A stretch of DNA of 64,000 nucleotides from Panacagrimonas sp963975245 (lineage in GTDB: Bacteria > Pseudomonadota > Gammaproteobacteria > Nevskiales > Nevskiaceae), in contig CAXBFJ010000005.1 of the NCBI GenBank assembly GCA_963975245.1, forward strand, positions 260,162-324,161, given 5' to 3'. The notes under the pieces were generated by a model, which saw nothing but the letters and a program-made list of their open reading frames with translations, searched no databases and was not told where the DNA came from. This document shows, one piece after another, positions 16,418 through 25,222 of the stretch. The translations under genes were made by a program, and so were the position numbers. How positions within the stretch are numbered: position 1 is the stretch's first letter; each line of letters starts with the position of its first letter.

Positions 16418-17512
16418 CTAGACGTTGAAGCGAAAATGCATGACATCGCCTTCGGCCAGGACATATTCCTTGCCTTCCAGGCGCCAGCGGCCGGCATCCT
16501 TGGCCCCTGATTCGCCGCTGTACTTGATGTAGTCGTCGTAAGCGATGACTTCGGCGCGAATGAAGCCGCGTTCGAAGTCAGTGTGAATCACACCGGCCGC
16601 CTGCGGCGCCGTAGCGCCCTTTCTGACCGTCCAGGCACGTACTTCCTGCACACCGGCCGTAAAGTAAGTCTGCAGGCCGAGCAGGTCGTAAGCGCCGCGA
16701 ATCACCCGATCAAGCCCCGGTTCTTCTAGCCCGAGATCAGCGAGAAACTCATTACGGTCAGCATCGTCGAGCTGCGCAATCTCAGCCTCGATTGCGGCAC
16801 AGACCGGAACCACGACCGCACCTTCTTCGGCCGCCCGGGCGATGACCTTGTCCAGATGCTCGTTGCTCCCGCTCAGGGTGGCTTCGTCGACATTGGCAAT
16901 GTAGAGGCCGGGTTTCGAGGTGATCAGCTGGAGATCACGCATCCAGAGGATTTCGTCATCCTGAGGCAGGGCGGCACGGGCAGGCTTGCCCTGATCCAGC
17001 AGATCGAGCACGCGCTTGTAGAAGGCGAGCTTCGGGGCGGCCGACTTGTCGCCGGACCGCGCCAGCTTTGCCAGGCGCTCGGACGCGCGGGTGACGCTGT
17101 CCATATCGGCCAGAGCCAGTTCGGTGTTGATAATTTCGATATCGCGAATCGGATCCACGCCGCCAGCAACGTGAACCACATCGTCATCAGCGAAACAGCG
17201 CGTGACATGCGCGATGGCGTCGGTCTCGCGGATGTGGGCCAGGAACTGATTGCCCAGTCCTTCGCCCTTGCTCGCGCCCGCAACGAGGCCCGCGATATCG
17301 ACAAACTCGACGGTCGTCGGAAGGATTTTCTTGGGCTTGACGATATCTGCGAGGCTTTGCAGGCGTGGATCGGGCACCGGCACCACCCCTACATTGGGGT
17401 CGATGGTGCAGAACGGATAGTTCTCTGCCGCGATGCCGGCTTTCGTCAAAGCATTGAAAAGAGTGGATTTACCAACGTTGGGGAGCCCAACAATGCCGCA
17501 TTTAATAGCCAC
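16418..17512 (-). CDS. ychF: Redox-regulated ribosome-binding ATPase YchF
   Basis: The protein has 364 residues, the normal length for YchF/OLA1. It begins with MAIKCGIVGLPNVGKSTLFN (Walker A) followed by FCTIDPNVGVVPVPD. The C-terminal TGS-like domain includes AWTVRKGATAPQAAGVIH and ends DVMHFRFNV. YchF is a universally conserved P-loop NTPase that prefers ATP and binds ribosomes. The pairing with pth, 623 bases away on the same strand, is common in Gammaproteobacteria, although here a small gene on the other strand lies between them. Confidence 0.97.
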   Translation of the reverse strand: MAIKCGIVGLPNVGKSTLFNALTKAGIAAENYPFCTIDPNVGVVPVPDPRLQSLADIVKPKKILPTTVEFVDIAGLVAGASKGEGLGNQFLAHIRETDAIAHVTRCFADDDVVHVAGGVDPIRDIEIINTELALADMDSVTRASERLAKLARSGDKSAAPKLAFYKRVLDLLDQGKPARAALPQDDEILWMRDLQLITSKPGLYIANVDEATLSGSNEHLDKVIARAAEEGAVVVPVCAAIEAEIAQLDDADRNEFLADLGLEEPGLDRVIRGAYDLLGLQTYFTAGVQEVRAWTVRKGATAPQAAGVIHTDFERGFIRAEVIAYDDYIKYSGESGAKDAGRWRLEGKEYVLAEGDVMHFRFNV

Positions 17513-17574
17513 GAATAGATTTGCTGATGATAAAAATGAAAGGGCGCGAATGATGCCGGGTCATGCTAAATTCA

Positions 17575-17589
17575 TGTTGCATTGCAACA
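17575..17589. promoter_or_regulatory. Short palindrome upstream of the exported protein gene
   Basis: TGTTGC-ATT-GCAACA is a 6-base inverted repeat around 3 bases, between the starts of ychF and the divergent small exported protein gene. It could be an operator. No regulator is implied by the sequence. Confidence 0.25.
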
Positions 17590-17630
17590 ATTGATGTCTG
17601 ATCTGGACCAATCCGCGAATGGGGCAATTC

Positions 17631-18113
17631 ATGAAACCAAAACTCATGTCCATTATCGCCGCCTGCGCGATGTTGTTGCACGGCAGCCTTGCAGCGGCAG
17701 CACCGTCGCACCCAGCTGGCAGCTTCAAGGCCTATCAGGTCCAGCTCGAAATCATGCGTAATGGAGTGGAACTGGCCAACCCAGACTCCACACTTCGCTC
17801 CGGTGAATCCAATACGGTTCAAATCGGGAAGCCCGGACAAGCGGGCGGGGTGCGCCTCAATCAGCGGGTGACGGCATTCCCCGGCGCCGGAGACTTCAAG
17901 GCCCTGCTGCAGCTCGAGCTCTACAGCCGCAACGGCAGCACCGAAAAGCGCTTCGCGGCGCCGACTTTTGGAATCAAGCTAGGTCGATCTGAGCAATTCC
18001 ATCTCAATACGGAGATGGGGCGTGTGAGCATTCGAGCAACGGTCAAGGGCCTGCAAAACGACCCCACGGCGCGTGCTTCCACCATCCAGACCCAAGCCTA
18101 TCCCGGCATCTGA
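17631..18113 (+). CDS. Small exported protein of unknown function
   Basis: ATG 17631 gives 160 residues with a good signal peptide (MKPKLMSIIAACAMLLHGSLAAAAPS, cleavage after the Ala run). A GGGG stretch upstream favours this start over the in-frame ATG at 17619. The mature part of about 135 residues shows no family I recognise. It seems beta-rich (QVQLEIMRNGVEL, ALLQLELYSRNG) and ends in a Thr/Gln-containing tail. It is probably periplasmic. It sits alone on the plus strand between ychF and pth. Confidence 0.7.
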   Translation: MKPKLMSIIAACAMLLHGSLAAAAPSHPAGSFKAYQVQLEIMRNGVELANPDSTLRSGESNTVQIGKPGQAGGVRLNQRVTAFPGAGDFKALLQLELYSRNGSTEKRFAAPTFGIKLGRSEQFHLNTEMGRVSIRATVKGLQNDPTARASTIQTQAYPGI

Positions 18114-18135
18114 TCAGCGCGTCTGGTTCAGTCGC

Positions 18136-18720
18136 TCAGGCTTGGGTATGCAGTGCCTGCACAGCTTTGTCCCAGCTTGAGGCAGACCAGGTTTCCACCG
18201 CATCAATTGCATGCTCGATGGCGACCATGATGGACTCACTCTCCGCCTTCGAAGGCCGTGATTCGGTGAGATAACCCATCACTCTGGCGCGGTCGCCCGG
18301 ATGCCCTACGCCAATGCGCACGCGCCGGTAGGCATCGCCGAGGGGCTTGTGAATGTCACGTAGCCCGTTGTGACCACCATGGCCGCCGCCCAGCTTCAGG
18401 CGGACCGTGCCAACCGGCAGATCAAGCTCGTCGTGAGCCACCAGAACATCGTCCACCGGAATCTTGTAGAAATTGCACAAAGCAGCGACAGCCTGTCCGC
18501 TGCGATTCATGTAGGTGGCGGGCTTGAGGACAAGGATGTCCAGTTGCCCTAGCCGAAGCCGTGCCAGCGATCCGAAGAACTTGGACTCACTCTTGAAGCT
18601 GCCCCTGTAGCGATCCACCATTCTGTCCGCCAGCCAGAAGCCCGCGTTGTGGCGAGTCCTGTCGTATTCAGGACCGGGGTTGCCGAGACCGATCAGCGCG
18701 ATCTGTTTTTGTTCAGCCAT
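18136..18720 (-). CDS. pth: Peptidyl-tRNA hydrolase
   Basis: This 194-residue protein has the Pth signature GLGNPGPEYDRTRHNAGF with the catalytic His, the Asn-containing YMNRSGQAV and VAHDELDLPVG. GGGHGGHNGLRD is also diagnostic. It recycles peptidyl-tRNA released from stalled ribosomes by cleaving the ester bond between peptide and tRNA. Length and motifs are complete. It lies 74 bases downstream of the NUDIX gene and may be read from the gsp-nudix transcript or its own promoter. Confidence 0.97.
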   Translation of the reverse strand: MAEQKQIALIGLGNPGPEYDRTRHNAGFWLADRMVDRYRGSFKSESKFFGSLARLRLGQLDILVLKPATYMNRSGQAVAALCNFYKIPVDDVLVAHDELDLPVGTVRLKLGGGHGGHNGLRDIHKPLGDAYRRVRIGVGHPGDRARVMGYLTESRPSKAESESIMVAIEHAIDAVETWSASSWDKAVQALHTQA

Positions 18721-18794
18721 GAATCCTGTGAGAAGCGTTGGTGGGCCGGGGGCGGGTTCCGCCCTTCGTCAAAGATCAATGTGCCGTGCATGCA

Positions 18795-19262
18795 TCAGGG
18801 ATGCTCATCCACGAGATGCTGGATGGCATGCAGGGGCAGAAAACGGCCAGCGCGATAATCTGCGATGCACTTGAGCACGGAGGGACCGCGATGAATCGGC
18901 CGGCAGGCCTTGAGCTCTTCCTCGCTCATCCAGACGGCGCGTTCAATACCGTCATCCAAGGTCAATTCGGGGTGGTGGCGCAGTGCTTTTCCGACAAATG
19001 CAAAGCGAACGAAGGGATATCCCAAGGCCGGTGGCTGCCACTCGTACACACCCAGAAACTGGGTCACCTCAATATCCCAAGCCGACTCTTCCAGCGTCTC
19101 CCGCACGACGCCCTGAATCAGGGTTTCGCCCTGTTCCCAATGACCTGCAGGTTGATTGAGCCGGAGGTCGCCGTTGATGCGCTCCTCAACGATCAGGAAG
19201 CGGTTGTCGCGCTCGACGACGGCAGCGACGACGACATGCGGTTGCCATTGCGAATCACTCAT
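18795..19262 (-). CDS. NUDIX hydrolase (NudJ-like)
   Basis: This 155-residue protein has a NUDIX box reading GHWEQGETLIQG then VVRETLEESAWD. The Glu/Arg/Glu-Glu core is intact, but the final Gly of the consensus is Ala. It begins with PHVVVAAVVERDNRFLIVEE, as in NudJ-type thiamine-pyrophosphate/nucleoside-diphosphate hydrolases. The exact substrate is not defined. Its ATG overlaps the stop of gspN by four bases, so it is translated with the secretion operon. This is probably an accident of operon structure and not a secretion role. Confidence 0.88.
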   Translation of the reverse strand: MSDSQWQPHVVVAAVVERDNRFLIVEERINGDLRLNQPAGHWEQGETLIQGVVRETLEESAWDIEVTQFLGVYEWQPPALGYPFVRFAFVGKALRHHPELTLDDGIERAVWMSEEELKACRPIHRGPSVLKCIADYRAGRFLPLHAIQHLVDEHP

Positions 19263-20053
19263 TGCGTCAGCGCCTCTATCCCCGCAGCCTGGTTGGCAGT
19301 CGCTTGCCCGCCGCGGCGTTTCAGGTGATACCAGCCCTGTGCGTCCGGCTGGCCCATGTTCCGTACCAGATTGCCCACCATGGCTTCAGCATCGGGTCGG
19401 GGTTTCATTTTGAGGTTCAGCTCCCAGCTTCGATCGTGATTCACATGCGCATCTCCGGTGACCTCCAAAGGCCCCGAAAGCGTGCTGATGTCCGCGCGGA
19501 TGCCCCCGGTTTGGTTTTCAAGGCGGGCGCTATAGTCGCCGAGAAGAATCGGATCGCGACCTAGTTTCCAGCTCAGCTTGTGCGCCGTGACGACGCCATT
19601 GGCACTCACAGGCCATTGGTCACGCAGCTTCAGATGCTGAATGTCAGCGCCGATCGCGCCGATTGCAGGAACAAAAGCAAAACCCGCTGACGCTGCCAGA
19701 GCGCCAAGGGGCGAGCTCAAGCGAAAGTCCTTCAGACTGACGGCACCCGAGGGCACGGCGGAAACCGAGCCATCCAGCAACATGCCGTCAGCGCCGCCGG
19801 AGACATCGAAGCTCGCGCGCCCGAGCAGCAGATGCAGTTTCTGCAGCTCCCAGGAGATCTCTTTCAGGACTGGCTTGTTGCGAGCCTGGATCAAAGCTGT
19901 GCTGCCACTGGACACAGTCCCGCTCAAACCCAACGCCCGGACCTGAGATTGATCCGCGACCAGCCAGGCATGGAGCCGATCCACCGGCGCCATGAACAGA
20001 GCGCTGAGCAGGAAACTCAGCAGCCCAAGCAGAACGAGCCAGACCGGCTTCAT
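19259..20053 (-). CDS. gspN: Type II secretion system protein N
   Basis: The protein has 264 residues. A single N-terminal membrane segment (MKPVWLVLLGLLSFLLSALFMAP) is followed by a periplasmic beta-rich domain with LHLLLGRASFDVSGG and LNLKMKPRP near the end, as in GspN proteins. Overlaps of four bases with gspM and with the NUDIX gene place it at the end of the gsp series. The family diverges strongly, so the call leans on gene order as well as shape. Confidence 0.82.
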   Translation of the reverse strand: MKPVWLVLLGLLSFLLSALFMAPVDRLHAWLVADQSQVRALGLSGTVSSGSTALIQARNKPVLKEISWELQKLHLLLGRASFDVSGGADGMLLDGSVSAVPSGAVSLKDFRLSSPLGALAASAGFAFVPAIGAIGADIQHLKLRDQWPVSANGVVTAHKLSWKLGRDPILLGDYSARLENQTGGIRADISTLSGPLEVTGDAHVNHDRSWELNLKMKPRPDAEAMVGNLVRNMGQPDAQGWYHLKRRGGQATANQAAGIEALTQ

Positions 20054-20562
20054 GAGTCGCGAACCAGGGTGAGCCGAACCGACACCACGCCCTGATTGCC
20101 TTTGGGCTCAACGTCGAGCGTCTGGATGTTCACGCCATAGCGTTTCTGCAAGTCTGCTGCCCAACTGACGAGCGCATTGAATGACACGTCTTCGAACCAC
20201 ACGCGTACTTCCTTGTCGCCTTGCGGTTGAATACGCGAAGGGCCTTTGCCCAGCGTGCCATTCTTGCTGGTCTGGTCGACGGCCGAGATCAGCGATGCAT
20301 TACGGTCAACCGCCATGCGCTGCTGAGGCCGGCTGCTCTGCACCATTTGAGCAGCGTTCTCGATCTTGCTGGACAGAGCACGGGAGGCCAGCAGCGCCTG
20401 CTGATTCTGCGCGCGATTCTTGAGCAGAGGCTCCCACACGCCCACAAACAATACGGCGATCACGATGGCTGCAAACCCCAGCGACAACAGCCAGCGTTCG
20501 CGCGGAGCCAGTGCGTCGAAGCGCGCACGATACTGCGCAAGATTGGTGCTGAAGTTGCTCAT
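20050..20562 (-). CDS. gspM: Type II secretion system protein M
   Basis: The 170-residue bitopic protein has a short cytoplasmic start with a typical PRERWLLSLGFAAIVIAVLFVGVWEPL membrane segment region. It ends in a ferredoxin-like periplasmic domain (VSFNALVSWAADLQKRYGVNI). This is the usual GspM build. It pairs with GspL in the inner-membrane platform of the secretion machine. It overlaps gspL and gspN by four bases each. Confidence 0.9.
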   Translation of the reverse strand: MSNFSTNLAQYRARFDALAPRERWLLSLGFAAIVIAVLFVGVWEPLLKNRAQNQQALLASRALSSKIENAAQMVQSSRPQQRMAVDRNASLISAVDQTSKNGTLGKGPSRIQPQGDKEVRVWFEDVSFNALVSWAADLQKRYGVNIQTLDVEPKGNQGVVSVRLTLVRDS

Positions 20563-21758
20563 GATGCGCTCAGCCGTGCTCGGATCTGCGCGCCATCAGT
20601 TTCGGCATTGGCTGACTGAACTTCAAGTTCGCGGTCAGCCTGCTCATCAAACCATGCCCGCAATTTTTCCAGAACCTGAAGATCCTTGGCGCTCATGGAC
20701 AGGTATAGCGCCTCGTCCCGATATTGCATTCCCGTCAGTTTCAGGCCGGGGGTTACTGCCAGCGCTTCAGACAGAGACTGCATCAGAACGAAGGGTCCGG
20801 TGGCCACATCGCCGGACAGGCCGCGAATCTTCTGATCCAGCTGTGCTTCCAGGTTCTCGATGCGTTGCTGGTCCGGGAATAATTGCTGGAATCGGGCCAC
20901 GTTGGCGCGATCCTGCTGTTCGAGTTGCCGTTGGAGTGACATATTGTCGACCAGCAAACCTGCGCCGGACACCAGCAGCAGCGCCAGCAACAAGCTGGCG
21001 GCAAGCTGCCAGGGTTTCCAGTGACGTTCCAGGTCTTGCCGTTGCGAATAAGCGCCCTGAAGCAGGTTGATCGCGTGCTCGGGCTGGTAGTGATTGACCA
21101 GAACATGCAGGGGGCCCGGCGAAGGCATCAACTTGAGGGGCCACTCAAGCTGTGACCAGTCCTTCTGCTGCGCCCCCGAAACAAACAGCTTTACCGAAGG
21201 CTTGTCTTCCAGCTCGGCCAGCGACAAGTAAACGGGCAAATCATCCCGGGCACAGCTGAAGCCACTCCAGAGTCCGCTGCGCACGATGACCTGATGATTG
21301 TCGTCAAGACCTGACCATTCCAAAGGCTCAGCAGAAGAACCGGGCAGGGCGAGCATCTCCGGAATCAGTTGTTCCGCACGCAAACCGGCATTTTTCAGCG
21401 CCTGGATAAAAGCATCCATTTGGTCGCGCGCGATGATGGCCACGGGAAAGCTGCCATCGGCAGTACGCGCGCCCACGGCGAAGTGCAGGTCATCAATGTC
21501 ATCGGCAACCTGGTCTTCGAGGGCGAATGGCACGGCCTGCATGACTTTGCTCGCCTGCTTTGCCGGGACCTTGACTGTGGTCAGGCGAACCTCTTCACCC
21601 GGAACGAAGACCATCACGCGCTTCCCGGCGGCATGCTCGGCCGCCTCGGCCAGAGAACCGTGCCGGCTTTGCATCGTGCGGCGTTCGGCACCTGCCGAAC
21701 CGTATTCGACGTCGCTGTCCGGCGTTGCGCCCAAGCGGATGTAAAGAGTTTCGCGCAC
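20559..21758 (-). CDS. gspL: Type II secretion system protein L
   Basis: The 399-residue protein has a cytoplasmic actin-like part (about 1-250) with VPAKQASKVMQAVPFALEDQ, the conserved GspL segment. A membrane helix near 255-275 (LAASLLLALLLVSGAGLLV) and a periplasmic ferredoxin-like domain follow. It links the GspE ATPase to the inner-membrane platform. The start is GTG at 21756-21758. The gene lies 26 bases after gspK, and gspM overlaps its end. Confidence 0.93.
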   Translation of the reverse strand: MRETLYIRLGATPDSDVEYGSAGAERRTMQSRHGSLAEAAEHAAGKRVMVFVPGEEVRLTTVKVPAKQASKVMQAVPFALEDQVADDIDDLHFAVGARTADGSFPVAIIARDQMDAFIQALKNAGLRAEQLIPEMLALPGSSAEPLEWSGLDDNHQVIVRSGLWSGFSCARDDLPVYLSLAELEDKPSVKLFVSGAQQKDWSQLEWPLKLMPSPGPLHVLVNHYQPEHAINLLQGAYSQRQDLERHWKPWQLAASLLLALLLVSGAGLLVDNMSLQRQLEQQDRANVARFQQLFPDQQRIENLEAQLDQKIRGLSGDVATGPFVLMQSLSEALAVTPGLKLTGMQYRDEALYLSMSAKDLQVLEKLRAWFDEQADRELEVQSANAETDGAQIRARLSAS

Positions 21759-21784
21759 GCGAGCAGGGAATAGTCTGAAGAAAA

Positions 21785-22807
21785 TTATTCAGTATCGGTG
21801 CTACGCGTCACGGTGACGACGTTGCCCGAACCGGGACGTAATAGGAGGCTATATAGTGCCACACGCCCGTCGCCATCGACCGCCTGCAGGCGCAGTTGAA
21901 ACAGGTTGGTCTTGAACGAAATGACCACCGGGTCGGCGTCCTGCGCTGCCAATTGCAGCCGCGTGGTGATGTCTGCCTGGCTCTCCACGGGTTGTTGCAG
22001 CCGCTCCTCAGCAAAGGTGGCCAGCGTGGTGTTATTGCCGGTGCTGTCCAGGGACATCAACAGCTCTGCAGTGACAGTGTTGATGTTCAGCGGCGTGACA
22101 CCGTCTACGGGCAAGACCGTCACCTGCGGCAACAGTAATGCGTAGATCTTGCCGGCCAGGTTGTCCCGGTCGCCATAGAGCGCCTGCAGGATGCTCTTGA
22201 GCTCGGTGACGCTGGACATGGGCCTGTTGGCGGCACGATGCGGTGGCTCCATTCCGAGATAGTCGCCGTCTTCGCGGCCATTTCCGGTTGGGAACTGGTC
22301 TTCATCGATCCAGTCTCGAATGGAATCTGCGAGTTCCCGCGGATTGGGTATCAGCTCACTGGCGTCAGCAAGCTGCCGGATCATCGATTCAAATATTCGG
22401 ACCTGTCGCAGATATTCGGTCACCGGCACCCCGTCTCGCGCCTGAAAGCCGGGCAGGGCGTCCTGATTGTCTGCCAGCCCCAGGTTGTTGAGATTGAACC
22501 GGCTCAGCGCATCAATAATTTCACCACTGATGCCGCCATTCTCCGTTGGCAGACTTTGTGGTTCGGCCCAGATCTCGTCCAGTGAATCATGCTGGTTGTT
22601 CTTGGCATCACGTTCGAGAATGGTGCGCGCCCAGTCTTCCGCACCTGCGGCATAACCCCAGGCCCGGACCGAATCCTGCAGCGTGCTGGCTCGCTGGACC
22701 GAAAAATGACCCGCATCCAGAACCGAGACGGCGGCGATGACCGCCAGCGCCACGACCAGCACAGCCGTGATCAGCGCCACACCTCGTTGCGGATGCAGGA
22801 GGCTCAT
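21785..22807 (-). CDS. gspK: Type II secretion system minor pseudopilin K
   Basis: The 340-residue protein starts with MSLLHPQRGVALITAVLVVAL, a type III signal with the Gly-Val cleavage site of GspK and no Glu at position +5, as expected for K. The large globular domain includes ALSRFNLNNL and TPLNINTVTAELLMSLD, both typical. GspK caps the pseudopilus tip together with GspI and GspJ. It overlaps gspJ by four bases. Confidence 0.94.
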   Translation of the reverse strand: MSLLHPQRGVALITAVLVVALAVIAAVSVLDAGHFSVQRASTLQDSVRAWGYAAGAEDWARTILERDAKNNQHDSLDEIWAEPQSLPTENGGISGEIIDALSRFNLNNLGLADNQDALPGFQARDGVPVTEYLRQVRIFESMIRQLADASELIPNPRELADSIRDWIDEDQFPTGNGREDGDYLGMEPPHRAANRPMSSVTELKSILQALYGDRDNLAGKIYALLLPQVTVLPVDGVTPLNINTVTAELLMSLDSTGNNTTLATFAEERLQQPVESQADITTRLQLAAQDADPVVISFKTNLFQLRLQAVDGDGRVALYSLLLRPGSGNVVTVTRSTDTE

Positions 22808-23691
22808 CGGCCGTTGTCCTCATTGGTCAGCTCCGGCGGCTCGACAGGAAGATGATCCGGCCGGTCTTCGATTGGCGCGGCTGCATCGGAGTCGTCAACC
22901 GGACCTTGCGCCTGTGGGTCCAGCCCCTGGCCTGCCGCCACGCCACCGGCCAGCGACAATGGGATCAGACCATTCGTGGTGAGCGATTGCGCAGAAGAGA
23001 CTGCAGTTGATGATGACCCACCACCAGAGCCGCTTCCGTTACGAGCCTGACTGGCTTGGGGCGTTCTGAACAAGAAGCGGATTTCACCCCAGATCTTGCT
23101 GTCCAGCACCAGCTCAACCGCGACCGGTGGCGGTTCGCTTGCTGACGCGGTACTACCTGCCAGTGAATTGGCTGGCCAGCTTTCCTGCCACGTGCCGTCC
23201 GGATCGAGAAAGCGCGCTTCGAGTGTCTCTACATCCTCCATCAGAACCAGCTCTACCGGCTCCGAGTCCTGCGCCAGGTCAAGAGCATCCCAGCTGGCCC
23301 GCTTGAGGACGCCCTCATCGAGCCGATACTGCACCCGCTCCATGCTGGGGCGACCGTTGCGAAGCGGGCTGCGTCGTCCACCGCGAACAAAGACAATTTC
23401 ATCATCTCGCCCGGTGTAGAAAGGCGGTTCAGGGTCACCGAAAGTGTTGCGCGAGGAGCGATCCCGCACGTTTTGGAAATCACTGCGCATGCGAAGAAAA
23501 GCGCGCTGCATGTCGGCCGTCTTGTCCAGCGATGTCTCTATCGCGGCGCGAGCATCGAGCACGCTGCGCAGCCCGCCGTATGCCATCAACGACATGATCG
23601 CGAATACGAGCACGACCACAATGATTTCAATCAGAGTGAAACCCCGCTGGATCGTTCTGGGTGCGCGATGTGCTTGGCAATTGCGCATCAC
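22804..23691 (-). CDS. gspJ: Type II secretion system minor pseudopilin J
   Basis: The 295-residue protein has the prepilin signal RGFTLIEIIVVVLVFAIMSL near residue 18. The domain includes MQRAFLRMRSDFQNVRDRSSR and RVQYRLDEGVLKRASW, as in GspJ. After residue about 215 it has an unusual Gly/Ser-rich then acidic Pro-rich extension of about 80 residues (NGSGSGGGSSSTAVSS onward). This makes it longer than the usual 200-230 residues. The tail could be a disordered surface of the pseudopilus tip. It overlaps gspI and gspK by four bases. Confidence 0.93.
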   Translation of the reverse strand: MMRNCQAHRAPRTIQRGFTLIEIIVVVLVFAIMSLMAYGGLRSVLDARAAIETSLDKTADMQRAFLRMRSDFQNVRDRSSRNTFGDPEPPFYTGRDDEIVFVRGGRRSPLRNGRPSMERVQYRLDEGVLKRASWDALDLAQDSEPVELVLMEDVETLEARFLDPDGTWQESWPANSLAGSTASASEPPPVAVELVLDSKIWGEIRFLFRTPQASQARNGSGSGGGSSSTAVSSAQSLTTNGLIPLSLAGGVAAGQGLDPQAQGPVDDSDAAAPIEDRPDHLPVEPPELTNEDNGR

Positions 23692-24050
23692 TGCTCTGCC
23701 ATGAAGCCGCTGACCTGCGCGATGCTGCGGTCTTCGTCTGCGGGAGAAAGAATTTCGATATCAATGCGGCGGAGTTTGTCGTCCTCCGTTTCCTTGACGA
23801 CGGTTTCCCATTGCCATTCAAAACCACTCATTTCGACGCGACCATCAGAGCGACCAACTTTGGGCCACGTCGGTTCGAGCTGCAGTTCTGCGAGGCGATT
23901 GTGCGCAACAATCAGGGCAATGGTTTTTTCCTTGATGTGTCGTGCATTGTCAGCCTGACGCGCCATGGCCGAGATCACGGCAGACAGGGCGATAGCCAGT
24001 ATCAGTACCGCAACCAGGACCTCTACCAGCGTGAATCCGCGCTGGCGCAT
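23688..24050 (-). CDS. gspI: Type II secretion system minor pseudopilin I
   Basis: The 120-residue protein starts MRQRGFTLVEVLVAVLILAI, a short prepilin leader cut after Gly5. SAMARQADNARHIKEKTIA and HNRLAELQLEP are typical of GspI. It nucleates the pseudopilus tip with GspJ and GspK. The ATG overlaps the stop of gspH by one base (TGATG). Confidence 0.95.
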   Translation of the reverse strand: MRQRGFTLVEVLVAVLILAIALSAVISAMARQADNARHIKEKTIALIVAHNRLAELQLEPTWPKVGRSDGRVEMSGFEWQWETVVKETEDDKLRRIDIEILSPADEDRSIAQVSGFMAEQ

Positions 24051-24664
24051 CAGGAGAATTTCTCTTCCTGGCGGGTCGTCATGATCTGCCCCAGAATGTT
24101 GCCCTCGATCTGGTAATACGCCGCTTTGCCGGGCAATTTCAGGTCCAGCAGGAACGGCGTCATCTCGCCCGTAGACAGAATCAGGATGACCGGCTCGATT
24201 GCAGGCCCTTCCTTTTTCTTGCTGGCTTCGTTTTCGAAATTGTCTTCGTCGCTATCGGCATCGAATTCCAGGGCCTCGACAGGCTTGATCAAGCGGCCTT
24301 CAATTCTCAGTTCCAGCTCAAATGGCCCGGAGATCTGGCGCGGCCGGAACATGCCATCGCGAATGACAGACCATTGTCCTGATTGCGGATCAGGGGTAAG
24401 GAAATCGAACCCCTCGGTTGTCTGGCGCATGCCCAACTCAATGCCCTTGGCCAAGGCTTCGTCCGAAGCCAGCCTCAGCAGACGCTCTACGCGCTTGGCG
24501 TCGGCCTCCATGCGATCTTCAACCGCCCGACCTCCTGACGACAGGCTGATCGCGACCGCGAGGACGCCAATAATCAGCGTCACCACCATTAACTCCATGA
24601 GGGTGAAACCCTGCTGCCCCGACAGCATCCGAGGCAAGCCTCCGGTTGGTACACGCCAAGACAT
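24050..24664 (-). CDS. gspH: Type II secretion system pseudopilin H
   Basis: The prepilin motif QQGFTLMELMVVTLIIGVLA marks a GspH/FimT-type pseudopilin. ATG at 24662-24664 gives 204 residues. The reading frame also allows a GTG at 24703 (long leader) and an ATG at 24628 that would leave a 7-residue leader. The start is therefore uncertain and the shortest is quite possible. The C-terminal half has an acidic stretch (DADSDEDNFENEASKKKE) inserted in the globular domain. The gene follows gspG by 54 bases and joins gspI by a one-base overlap. Confidence 0.9.
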   Translation of the reverse strand: MSWRVPTGGLPRMLSGQQGFTLMELMVVTLIIGVLAVAISLSSGGRAVEDRMEADAKRVERLLRLASDEALAKGIELGMRQTTEGFDFLTPDPQSGQWSVIRDGMFRPRQISGPFELELRIEGRLIKPVEALEFDADSDEDNFENEASKKKEGPAIEPVILILSTGEMTPFLLDLKLPGKAAYYQIEGNILGQIMTTRQEEKFS

Positions 24665-24718
24665 TATTGGTTTGCGTGCCTGACAGTGGGCGTGGATACG
24701 CACGCCACAGCGATGTCC

Positions 24719-25192
24719 TTAGCCTCCGAGATCCCAGTTGCCAATGTCCGCAGCAGCACCTTCGCCACCCGGGCGGCCATCTGCGCCCAGCGAGAAGACA
24801 TCGACCTCACCCTTTACGCCAGGCGATAGAAATTTGTAGGGATTGCCCCAGGGATCCTTGGGTAGACGGGCAATGTAGCCGCCGGATTTCCAGTTCTTGG
24901 CCGCCGGCTCGCCGGATGGCTCGGTAACCAGTGCCTCAATGCCTTGCTGGGTGCTTGGGTAATAGAAGTTGTCCAGCTTGTAGAGATTGAGCGCGGACTC
25001 GAGCGCCCGAATGTCATTGCGAGCAGCGGTGATGCGCGCCTCGTCCGGGCGGCTCATGATGCGGGGAACCACGATCGCGGCGAGAATGCCGAGGATCACG
25101 ACGACCACCATGATTTCAATCAAAGTGAAGCCGCGATTTGCAGTGGAGCGATGAAATCGTTGAATTTGCTGAAATTGTCCAGAAACGTTCAT
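24719..25192 (-). CDS. gspG: Type II secretion system major pseudopilin G
   Basis: The protein has 157 residues with a prepilin leader ending at NRG/FTLIEIMVVVVILGILA. The GspG core YPSTQQGIEALV, LPKDPWGNPY and the C-terminal DVFSLGADGRPGGEG (calcium-site region) are all present. It forms the shaft of the pseudopilus that pushes folded proteins through the outer-membrane secretin. It is the first gene of the local gspGHIJKLMN series. gspC, D, E and F do not precede it: 30 bases upstream a divergent rhombosortase gene begins. Confidence 0.97.
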   Translation of the reverse strand: MNVSGQFQQIQRFHRSTANRGFTLIEIMVVVVILGILAAIVVPRIMSRPDEARITAARNDIRALESALNLYKLDNFYYPSTQQGIEALVTEPSGEPAAKNWKSGGYIARLPKDPWGNPYKFLSPGVKGEVDVFSLGADGRPGGEGAAADIGNWDLGG

Positions 25193-25222
25193 GGAGCAGC
25201 GGGCTTTGAGTCGAACGCGAAA

